Positions 33,690-40,811 of a DNA stretch of 56,410 nucleotides are shown piece by piece (positions within the stretch are counted from its first letter, which is position 1; each line of letters starts with the position of its first letter). The notes below the pieces were generated by a model. That model worked only from the letters and a program-made list of their open reading frames with translations. It made no database searches and was not told the DNA's origin. The DNA comes from JAGXFP01 sp046484585 (lineage in GTDB: Bacteria; Desulfobacterota; Desulfobulbia; Desulfobulbales; JAGXFP01), in the NCBI GenBank assembly GCA_046484585.1, contig JAWOIQ010000096.1, positions 1 to 56,410 on the forward strand, given 5' to 3'. The position numbers were made by a program, and so were the translations under genes.

Positions 33690-36600
33690 ATGAAACTAAA
33701 ATTAATCCTGCTGACCCTGTCCGTTCTGATCTTCACCCTTGCTCTGGCCGGCGGAATCTTCTTCTACCGCACCGCCAAAACCGCCGCCGTTCGACACAAT
33801 TACATCATGGCGGCCAATCTCGTTAACGAGGCGGCGGATGAGATCGACTCATATCTGCTTGACAGAAGAGAGACGGCCGCCAACCTGTCCGCCGCCAAAC
33901 CCCTTGCGGAAGCCCTTGAAAAACCCGCCCCGGACACCATGGAGGCGGCCAACCTGGTTCTGGATAATTTCAGCAGCGCCCTGGGTGACTCCGTCGCCTA
34001 TCTGATTGACGGAGAAGGGACCACCCTGGCCTCCTCGAATCGTCATCGCCCCGACAGTTTCGTCGGCAAAGGCCATGCCGGTATCCGCTCTTATTTCAAG
34101 GAGGCGATCCAGGGCCGACCCGCCCTGTTTATGGGCATCGGTGTTGCCTCGAAACAACCGGGGCTGTATCTGAGCAGCCCGGTCCCCGATTCCGGCTCCG
34201 GCCGAATTCTCGGAGTAGCGGCCCTGAAGCTGCCCCTCGACGTAATCAGGGACAAGATCAACAAGCCGCAATATCAGGGCATCGCAATGCTAACCGGCCC
34301 TCACAACATCATCTTTCTCAGTAATCGGCAAGAACTGAGCTCCAAATTTCTCTGGGAAACCTCCGAAATCAACCATGAAAAAATCGCGGCCAGCCGGCAA
34401 TTCGGACCAGGGCCGTTCCCTTCGTCGGGATTCACTAAAATCGATCCCGGGCACACCATGGACCGGCAGGGTCATCAATACACCATCCACCGGCACAACC
34501 TCGAAGCGCTGCCCGGCTGGCATCTGACCTATCTCCAGGACGACACCCTTTTCGTTAGCGAGCTTTCCGGAGCCTTGACCAGAAAGATCAGCGGGATGAT
34601 CCTCACCGCCCTCACGTTCATAACCATTCTGGTCGTGGTGCTTTACTGGCTGGCGAGCCGGGAGATCAGACGGCGAAGAGAAGCCGAGGAGGACCTCCTG
34701 CAAAATCAGCGGAATCTCGAAAGTCAGGTTACGGAACGCACGGCCGAGCTGCACAGAACAAACGAAGAGCTCCAACAGGAAGTAAAAACACACCAAAGAG
34801 AATCAAGCAAACTCGAATACAGCAACAAGACCCTGGAAATCCTCAACCAGGTCCTGCGGATTTCCCAGGAAACCATTACCCTCCAGGAGTTTTTGAACGA
34901 ATTCATTCAGCTCACCAGCTCTTTCGGGCAATTCGGCCTGCTGCCGAAGGGAGCTCTGCTGCTGGCAGAGGATGACCGCCCGGATCTTCTCCAATTGAAG
35001 GCCCATTACAATCTTGACGAGGCCATCCTGGACAAGTGCAATCAGGTGGAGTTCGGCCACTGTCTCTGCGGCAGGGCCGCCGAAACCGGAAAACCGGTCT
35101 TCGCGAGCTCGGTCGATGACCGGCACGACACCATTTACGAAGGCATTCAGCCCCACGGCCACTACTGCATTCCGATCCTCTCCAGAAGCAAAAAACTGCT
35201 GGGGGTCTACAACGTCTATACCATACCAAACGCCATCCGCGACAAGCGGGTCGAGAAGCTGCTTGTCTCGGTTGCATCGGTGCTCGCCTCCATTATCGAA
35301 TACAAAAGATACGAACACAAGTCCAAGGAGAGCCATGAAAGGCACCGGGCCATAACCGACACCGCCCACGACGCCATAATCATGATCGATCATCACGACC
35401 AGATCACCTTCTGGAACCCTGCCGCCGAAAGGCTTTTCCACTACAAATCCGAAGAGTTCCGGGACCGGAAACTGCACGACCTGATCGTCCCGGCAAGATA
35501 CCGGCAAGAAGCCCAGGCCGGTTTCAACACCTTCGTCAAAACCGGCCTGGGCCCCATTATCGGTAAAACCGTCGAAATGACCGGACTGAAAAAGGACGGG
35601 ATGGAATTCCCCGTCGAGCTTTCGGTCTCCCCCCTGCGGCAAGGCGGACACTGGGCCGCGATCAGCATTCTGCGCGATATAACCGAAAGGAAAACCGCCG
35701 AAACGGAAAAGCGCAAAATGGAGCAGCAACTGCGCCAGGCCCAGAAAATGGAGGCCATCGGCACCCTGGCCAGCGGTATCGCCCACGACTTCAATAATAT
35801 ACTGAGCTCGATCCTGGGCTATGCCGACCTGCTCAAAGAGGAGTTGCCGCCAAACTGCCGCGACAACCTCGCTGATCTCAATCTGATTATCCAGGCCGGC
35901 AACCGGGCCAGGGAACTGGTCAAACAGATCCTCACCTTCAGCCGTCAGAGCGACGAGGAAATCCATCCCATCCAGGTCGGTTTGGTCGTCAAGGAGGCGC
36001 TCAAACTCCTGCGCGCCTCCTTTCCCCGCAATATCGAGATCCAGAAGATGATCAGCGCCGGCAGCGCCACGGTACTGAGCGATCCGACCCAGATCCATCA
36101 GATAATCATGAATTTATGCACCAACTCCTATCAAGCCATGCGCGACCGGGGCGGTGTGCTCATGGTGCGGCTTGAAGCCTATGCGCCGGACATGGATTTC
36201 ATGAAAAACCACCCGGATTTGCTGGCCGACCGCTATCTCCGCCTCATGGTCAGCGATTCGGGACACGGCATTGCTCCCGCCATTCTACCCCGAATCTTCG
36301 ATCCCTATTTTTCCACCAACAAAAAAGAAGACGGCACCGGACTGGGACTGTCCGTCGTCCACGGCATCGTCAAAAAAATGGGCGGCGCAATCGAGGTGAA
36401 CAGCCGGCCGGATGCCGGTACCACCTTCGAGATCTTCATGCCGGTATTCGAAGGCTTATTGGAGCAAGCCATTCCTCTGCCCGAAACCGCGACGCTGACG
36501 GGCACTGAATCCATCCTGCTGGTAGACGACGAGCAGCCCCTTCTGCAACTTGTCGAACGGATGCTTGATGGGTTGGGTTATCAAACAACCTGCCGCACCA

Positions 36601-36887
36601 GCAGTGTTGAAGCCCTGGAACTGTTCCGCAACAAACCGGAGACCTTTGACCTGGTCGTAACCGACCACAGCATGCCCAATATGACCGGCATCAAACTTGC
36701 CGAATCGATGCTGGCCATCCGCCCCGACATCCCGATCATTTTATGTACGGGGTACTTCGAGCTGAATCTCTCAAAGGCCGGGGACAAATTTGTCAGGCAG
36801 ATTATCATGAAGCCGACCAACAAGGCAACTCTTGCCGCGGCGATCCGACAGGAACTGGACGGCAAGGGCAGCAGACACAACTCATAA
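33690..36887 (+). CDS. Hybrid sensor histidine kinase (Cache-GAF-PAS-HisKA-HATPase-REC)
   Basis: The 1065-residue inner-membrane sensor has a first helix at 4-26 and a periplasmic Cache-type domain at about 35-290 (VAYLIDGEGTTLASS; GLYLSSPVPDSGSGRILGVA). A second helix near 298-320 follows, then a coiled coil, GAF (400-545) and PAS (555-670). HisKA has H699 (SGIAHDFNNILSS), followed by HATPase (N-box NLCTNSYQAM, GTGLGLSVVHG) and a receiver domain with D992 (VVTDHSMPN). It probably passes phosphate through its own receiver to the HD-GYP regulator encoded 57 bp downstream. The periplasmic ligand is unknown. Confidence 0.93.
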   Translation: MKLKLILLTLSVLIFTLALAGGIFFYRTAKTAAVRHNYIMAANLVNEAADEIDSYLLDRRETAANLSAAKPLAEALEKPAPDTMEAANLVLDNFSSALGDSVAYLIDGEGTTLASSNRHRPDSFVGKGHAGIRSYFKEAIQGRPALFMGIGVASKQPGLYLSSPVPDSGSGRILGVAALKLPLDVIRDKINKPQYQGIAMLTGPHNIIFLSNRQELSSKFLWETSEINHEKIAASRQFGPGPFPSSGFTKIDPGHTMDRQGHQYTIHRHNLEALPGWHLTYLQDDTLFVSELSGALTRKISGMILTALTFITILVVVLYWLASREIRRRREAEEDLLQNQRNLESQVTERTAELHRTNEELQQEVKTHQRESSKLEYSNKTLEILNQVLRISQETITLQEFLNEFIQLTSSFGQFGLLPKGALLLAEDDRPDLLQLKAHYNLDEAILDKCNQVEFGHCLCGRAAETGKPVFASSVDDRHDTIYEGIQPHGHYCIPILSRSKKLLGVYNVYTIPNAIRDKRVEKLLVSVASVLASIIEYKRYEHKSKESHERHRAITDTAHDAIIMIDHHDQITFWNPAAERLFHYKSEEFRDRKLHDLIVPARYRQEAQAGFNTFVKTGLGPIIGKTVEMTGLKKDGMEFPVELSVSPLRQGGHWAAISILRDITERKTAETEKRKMEQQLRQAQKMEAIGTLASGIAHDFNNILSSILGYADLLKEELPPNCRDNLADLNLIIQAGNRARELVKQILTFSRQSDEEIHPIQVGLVVKEALKLLRASFPRNIEIQKMISAGSATVLSDPTQIHQIIMNLCTNSYQAMRDRGGVLMVRLEAYAPDMDFMKNHPDLLADRYLRLMVSDSGHGIAPAILPRIFDPYFSTNKKEDGTGLGLSVVHGIVKKMGGAIEVNSRPDAGTTFEIFMPVFEGLLEQAIPLPETATLTGTESILLVDDEQPLLQLVERMLDGLGYQTTCRTSSVEALELFRNKPETFDLVVTDHSMPNMTGIKLAESMLAIRPDIPIILCTGYFELNLSKAGDKFVRQIIMKPTNKATLAAAIRQELDGKGSRHNS

Positions 36888-36917
36888 TTCGCCGGACAGC
36901 CAGGCCGGGCCGGCGAA
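36888..36917. terminator. Intergenic hairpin between sensor kinase and HD-GYP genes
   Basis: TTCGCCGG (36888-36895) pairs with CCGGCGAA (36910-36917) immediately after the kinase stop codon. It is followed by ATAAATTAATTT rather than a clean T-run, so it may attenuate transcription or stabilise the mRNA 3' end rather than stop transcription fully. Confidence 0.45.
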
Positions 36918-36944
36918 ATAAATTAATTTGACCAGGTGATTACC

Positions 36945-38003
36945 ATGAGCGGCAGACCCCCAAAAATGCTGATCGTCGACGATGATGAAATGCTATGCCA
37001 GCTGCTGAACCGTTGGCTGACCAAGGAACAATACGACTGCACCACCGTTTACAACGGCGAAGAAGCCCTGGCGGCCCTGGAACAAAACTCTTTCGAGTTG
37101 CTGATCACCGACCTCAACATGCCGGGGATCAGCGGCATCGAGCTGCTCGGGAGGATCCGGGGGAAATACCCCGAGATGATTTCCATCGTGGTCTCGGCGG
37201 TCGACGATCACAGCATCGCGATCAGCGCCCTGGAGCTCGATGCCTTCGCCTATGTAATCAAACCGATCAACAAAAGCGAAACTCTGATCAATGTCTCTAA
37301 CGCCCTGCGCCACCGCCAACTTGATCTGGAAAACCGGGAATACAGCGAGGAAATGAATGAGCTGGTGATTAAACGGACCAGGGAATTGCAGGTAAAGGAA
37401 GAAGAGGTTCGGCTGTCGAGGGACGAGACCATCTGCTGCCTGACCCGGGCAGCTGAATTCCGTGACAACGAAACCGCCCAGCATACCATGCGGATGGGTA
37501 ACTACTGCCAGCTGCTGGCTGAGAAAGCCGGGCTCGATCCGGAACACTGCAAGCTGATCGGAGATGCCAGCCCCCTCCACGATGTCGGCAAGATCGGCAT
37601 CCCGGACCAGATTCTGCTCAAACCCGGCAAACTCACTCCGGAAGAGTTCAAGGTCATCGAAACCCATTGTGAAATCGGCCACCGCATTCTCGGCGAATCA
37701 TCTTCCGAGCTGCTTAAAACCGGAGCGGACATTGCCCTCAGCCACCATGAAAAAGTTGACGGCAGCGGTTATCCGCGAGGCCTGGCCGGCGACAACATTC
37801 CCATAGAGGGACGCATTGCCGCCATTTGCGACGTCTTCGACGCCCTGACCTTCGACCGGGTCTACAAGAAGGCCTTTTCCATTGAAAAATCCATCGACAT
37901 CCTCAAGGCAGGTCGGGGAAGCCATTTCGACGTCAGGCTCCTTGACCTGTTCCTTGACGCCCTTGACGAAATCCTGCTTATCAAAACCCATTATTCGGAA
38001 TAA
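36945..38003 (+). CDS. Response regulator with HD-GYP c-di-GMP phosphodiesterase domain
   Basis: From the ATG at 36945 the 352-residue protein has a receiver domain (acidic cluster DDD at 12-14, D56 in LLITDLNMP, K107 in VIKP). A coiled linker follows, then an HD-GYP domain: H212-D213 (LHDVGKIGIPD) and GSGYP (273-277) in HHEKVDGSGYPRGL. It is the RpfG type and should hydrolyse c-di-GMP when phosphorylated. A GTG nine bases upstream is an alternative start. The upstream sensor kinase is its likely partner, and a PilZ effector lies downstream. The stop codon TAA is the first part of a dispersed palindromic element. Confidence 0.93.
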   Translation: MSGRPPKMLIVDDDEMLCQLLNRWLTKEQYDCTTVYNGEEALAALEQNSFELLITDLNMPGISGIELLGRIRGKYPEMISIVVSAVDDHSIAISALELDAFAYVIKPINKSETLINVSNALRHRQLDLENREYSEEMNELVIKRTRELQVKEEEVRLSRDETICCLTRAAEFRDNETAQHTMRMGNYCQLLAEKAGLDPEHCKLIGDASPLHDVGKIGIPDQILLKPGKLTPEEFKVIETHCEIGHRILGESSSELLKTGADIALSHHEKVDGSGYPRGLAGDNIPIEGRIAAICDVFDALTFDRVYKKAFSIEKSIDILKAGRGSHFDVRLLDLFLDALDEILLIKTHYSE

Positions 38004-38057
38004 AGCTGAATCGCGCAACTTGCCTGTTCGTACGAAACTTATGCCCTGTGGGTATAA
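38000..38057 (+). repeat. Dispersed palindromic element, copy 4 (end of HD-GYP gene)
   Basis: It begins with ATAAAGCTGAATCGCGCAAC and ends with AACTTATGCCCTGTGGGTA and TAA. TTATGCCC and GGGTATAA can pair as an 8-bp stem with a TGT loop. The TAA in its first bases is the stop codon of the HD-GYP gene. The first stem has diverged from the consensus. Confidence 0.75.
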
Positions 38058-38206
38058 CCCGGGCATAAGCAAACTCAGAAGTAGAGTTATGAAAATCCCG
38101 CGATGCCGAGTAACGATCAAGGGATAAGCCACCCAGGATTGGCCAATCTCATGCGGCAAGCGATTACAGGTGCCGGTACTACCAACAGCAGAGAAAGCGA
38201 GTCTGA

Positions 38207-38674
38207 ATGAGTTACAATTCGTCGAATAAAAAGAGTTTCATTGAAAGAAGAGGATTCGAGAGAGTCTATTTTTCCTCGGAAGACGATATAACCTGCTTGA
38301 TAAAGGCGCCCGGCGGGACCATTCCTCCGGTCAGCGGCAACATTTCCCACCTCGGCCCCGACAGTGATATTAACGCGGCGAATATCGTCGCCAACATCTC
38401 GAACCTGAGCCCCGGAGGCCTATATCTCATTTTAAAAAAGACCTGGGCTCCGCACTTTGAGCTCGGCGACAACCTGGTCCTGAAGAAGATCCAGGCCACG
38501 ATTCTCTTTAACCTCGAATTAAACGCGGGGATGGAGATCAAACGGCTGCACAACTATGAATTCGTGGACCGCGTCGGGCTGGGCTGCAAATTTACCCAAC
38601 TGAGCGAACACGCCCGGGAAAACATCAGAAGACTTGTCGAGTGGGGCCTGAGCCGAAATGGAGGAATAATCTAG
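38207..38674 (+). CDS. PilZ-domain protein (c-di-GMP receptor)
   Basis: The 155-residue protein has the PilZ c-di-GMP-binding elements: an RRGFER stretch at 14-19 and an N-x-S-x-x-x-G motif in ANISNLSPGG at about 64-73. A similar phrase (GNISHLGP) appears some 20 residues earlier, giving the domain a small duplication or insertion. With the HD-GYP phosphodiesterase gene 200 bp upstream, it makes a local c-di-GMP breakdown-and-read pair. There is no output domain, so it probably acts through protein contacts. Confidence 0.85.
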   Translation: MSYNSSNKKSFIERRGFERVYFSSEDDITCLIKAPGGTIPPVSGNISHLGPDSDINAANIVANISNLSPGGLYLILKKTWAPHFELGDNLVLKKIQATILFNLELNAGMEIKRLHNYEFVDRVGLGCKFTQLSEHARENIRRLVEWGLSRNGGII

Positions 38675-38701
38675 CCCGGACTCCGACTCGCTCTGGATTA
38701 G

Positions 38702-39211
38702 TCAGGAAGCTTTCTCGTCGGGCGATGGCGGAACGACCAAGCCGTAGGCCTTGCCGATTCGCCGGACCATGTCCAGGAAAGCGTGGGGCAGGGGTAAATC
38801 ACGCTCCTCGATGAGGATTCCGGCCGCGCCGGCAATCTCAAGAGGCCGATCATCGGCAACATCGCTCATCCTGTCGCAGAGGGCCTGCATGCGCAGGGCG
38901 TCGGTCAAGGGAATCCGCATATCCGGACAATGGCCGGCAAACTCCCTGATTTCCTCACCGACCCGGGCCTGATTATCGGCGGCAAAGGAGGCAAACGGTT
39001 CCTGATGATTGGTAATGCCGAACATTTCATTAATCACTGCCCCGGTCAGCATGGTGCGGAATTTCGGATCCCGGTCGGGATATCTTTCGGTCATGGACGA
39101 AGCGAGTTTGCGGAAACAGACCATTTTTATCACCTCAACGCCTTCCCGCATGATCGGGATCAATTTGCTTTCAAATTCCGTATCGGATTTTTCCATCATT
39201 GCCACCATCAT
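38702..39211 (-). CDS. Conserved-looking cytosolic protein of unknown function
   Basis: The 169-residue frame has no signal peptide or membrane segment and is predicted largely helical (MREGVEVIKMVCFRKLASSM; IPLTDALRMQALCDRMSDVA). I recognise no family. An AGGA lies just before a cluster of Met codons (39211 and downstream), so the exact start is uncertain. It lies downstream of a terminator that ends the secreted-protein gene to its right, so it should have its own promoter. Confidence 0.65.
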   Translation of the reverse strand: MMVAMMEKSDTEFESKLIPIMREGVEVIKMVCFRKLASSMTERYPDRDPKFRTMLTGAVINEMFGITNHQEPFASFAADNQARVGEEIREFAGHCPDMRIPLTDALRMQALCDRMSDVADDRPLEIAGAAGILIEERDLPLPHAFLDMVRRIGKAYGLVVPPSPDEKAS

Positions 39212-39227
39212 TTCCTGATATTATAAA

Positions 39228-39268
39228 AAAAGGCCGCTCCCCTTTTACTGCCGGGAAATCGGCCTTTT
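39228..39268 (-). terminator. Rho-independent terminator of the small secreted-protein gene
   Basis: AAAAGGCCG (39228-39236) and CGGCCTTTT (39260-39268) form a stem. On the minus strand it is followed by a T-rich run. It lies directly downstream of the leftward gene at 39336-39662. Confidence 0.75.
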
Positions 39269-39335
39269 CACCCTGATTGCATATCGGTGGGAAACTTATC
39301 CGGCAGTATCTCCCGCCCCATAACCTGGCTTCTTT

Positions 39336-39662
39336 TCAGTTATCCTTGCTCTCGTCAACAATAATCACATCGCCGAGGATCTTGCTGCCTGCCCCCATGA
39401 CGACACTGTTTCTGTTATTGTCGCCGGTGGTTTGGCCGGTCGTCGTGCTCGCTTTCCCGGCCTTTTGCGCGACCTTAGCCCTCGATTTGGAATTCATGAT
39501 AATGAACTTGATATTCTTGTCAGGCTTGCCCATGTCATCGTAACTTGCAATGCCGTCGTCGGTAAACTTGGAGATGCCGTCATCAAGATCGCCGGCCCAA
39601 CCATTAATAGAACCGGCAAAAAAGAGCGCCGCCAACAGAGTGAAAAATACCATTCCCTTCAT
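39336..39662 (-). CDS. Small secreted protein of the 36-residue-repeat cluster
   Basis: The 108-residue protein has a signal peptide (residues 1-22, FFTLLAALFFAGSINGWAG). A polar Thr/Gly/Asn-rich middle and a C-terminus NRNSVVMGAGSKILGDVII follow. The NSVVMG phrase resembles the last residues of the large repeat protein (NKNSVVMK), suggesting a shared ancestor. It could be a minor subunit or nucleator of the proposed fibre. It is separated from the next repeat gene by a strong hairpin. The function is inferred from position and this short similarity only. Confidence 0.65.
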   Translation of the reverse strand: MKGMVFFTLLAALFFAGSINGWAGDLDDGISKFTDDGIASYDDMGKPDKNIKFIIMNSKSRAKVAQKAGKASTTTGQTTGDNNRNSVVMGAGSKILGDVIIVDESKDN

Positions 39663-39701
39663 TTTAAAGGCTCCGGAGCAATGGAAAACTAAAAATATAA
39701 C

Positions 39702-39741
39702 ATCTCGGCCCGGCTACTTAAAATTGATGCCGGGCCGAGAT
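39702..39741 (-). terminator. Strong hairpin downstream of the 310-residue repeat-protein gene
   Basis: ATCTCGGCCCGGC (39702-39714) pairs perfectly with GCCGGGCCGAGAT (39729-39741) around a 14-base loop. On the minus strand it is followed by a short T-rich stretch. It probably ends the repeat gene's transcript. Confidence 0.75.
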
Positions 39742-39765
39742 CATACCGATTGTCAGGTTGAGCGA

Positions 39766-40698
39766 TTACTCGATGGTAACCGAACCCATGCTGGCTTCAG
39801 AACCGTTGCCGATAGCGACATTGGCCGATTTGTCAACACTGGCCTGGTTGGTGACCACCCCTTGAATTTTGGCGTTTTTAATAGCGACGGTACCCATGTT
39901 GGCGGTGGCATCATTACCGATGGCCACATTGGCCGATTTGGCGATGTCGGCCTTGTTGCTGATCACGCCCTTAACATTGGCCCGATCCATCGAGATGGAA
40001 GCCATATTGGAAGTAGCGCCCTCACCGATGGCGACATTGGCCGACTTATCGACATTGGCCCGGTTGGTCACCACACCCTTGACATTGCTGCCCTTCATAT
40101 CGATAGCACCCATATTGGCGCTGGCGCCTTTGCCGATCGCCACGTTGGCCGATTTGCCGATGTCGGCCTTATTGCTGATCACGCCCTTGACGTTGGAGTG
40201 ATCCATCGCCACCGAAGCCATGTTGGAGCTGGCGCCTTCCCCGATCGCCACGTTGGCCGACTTGTCGACCTTGGCATTATTGGTAACCACACCCTTGACA
40301 CTACTGCCCTTCATATCGATCGTGCCCATATTGGCGGTTCCACCACCGATTGCCACGTTGGCTGATTTGCCGATGTCGGCCTTATTGCTGACCACACCCT
40401 TGATTTTGGAGCGATCCATCGATATCGAACCCATGTTGGCCTTGGAGTCTTTGCCGATAGCCACGTTAGCCGATTTATCGACCTTGGCATTATTGGTAAC
40501 CACACCCTTGACGCTGGAATTTTTGAGGGCCACGGTACCCATCCTGGCCTTGGCCCCTTCGCCGATGGCCACGTTGGCCGACTTCTTGACCTCGGCCTTA
40601 TTGCTGATCACACCCTTAACATCTGAGGCGGCCGATGCAACGGAGGCAAATCCCATCGCCAGACTTGCTGCCGCAACTGCGATAATCACTTTCTTCAT
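39766..40698 (-). CDS. Secreted protein of eight 36-residue repeats, putative fibre subunit
   Basis: The 310-residue protein has a signal peptide (residues 1-23, VASAAS) and then eight tandem repeats. The typical pattern is VKGVVTN...KSANVAIG and (S/A)NMGSI...NS, with 36 residues per unit; one copy (AIGGGTANMG) is one residue short. Regular Gly, Asn and small hydrophobic spacing suggests a beta-solenoid or curli-like amyloid. The repeats match those of the 714-residue neighbour. AAAGGAG precedes the ATG. The CsgG-like exporter genes lie 5 kb away on the same strand. No enzyme motif is present. A phage tail or adhesin beta-helix is the alternative. Confidence 0.8.
   Translation of the reverse strand: MKKVIIAVAAASLAMGFASVASAASDVKGVISNKAEVKKSANVAIGEGAKARMGTVALKNSSVKGVVTNNAKVDKSANVAIGKDSKANMGSISMDRSKIKGVVSNKADIGKSANVAIGGGTANMGTIDMKGSSVKGVVTNNAKVDKSANVAIGEGASSNMASVAMDHSNVKGVISNKADIGKSANVAIGKGASANMGAIDMKGSNVKGVVTNRANVDKSANVAIGEGATSNMASISMDRANVKGVISNKADIAKSANVAIGNDATANMGTVAIKNAKIQGVVTNQASVDKSANVAIGNGSEASMGSVTIE
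39780..40640 (-). repeat. Tandem 108-bp coding repeats (eight units)
   Basis: The DNA repeats with a 108-bp period, each unit encoding one 36-residue repeat. GCCACGTTGGCCGA or close variants mark nearly every unit. Units alternate between two slightly different types (ISNKADIGKS and VTNNAKVDKS), so the array may have grown by duplicating pairs. Confidence 0.8.
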
Positions 40699-40811
40699 TT
40701 CAATCTCCTTTCTGTTGTTGTTGGCTGAGCCGTTGTTAAAAAATCTTTTTTTATAACATATATGAAGTGTCCGGCATAAGGGTTCCTAAACAACCGAATA
40801 CTCATAATCAA

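Noticed and set aside
38058..38206. Possible riboswitch in the leader of the PilZ gene
   Set aside because: No c-di-GMP-I, c-di-GMP-II or other aptamer consensus could be fitted by eye.
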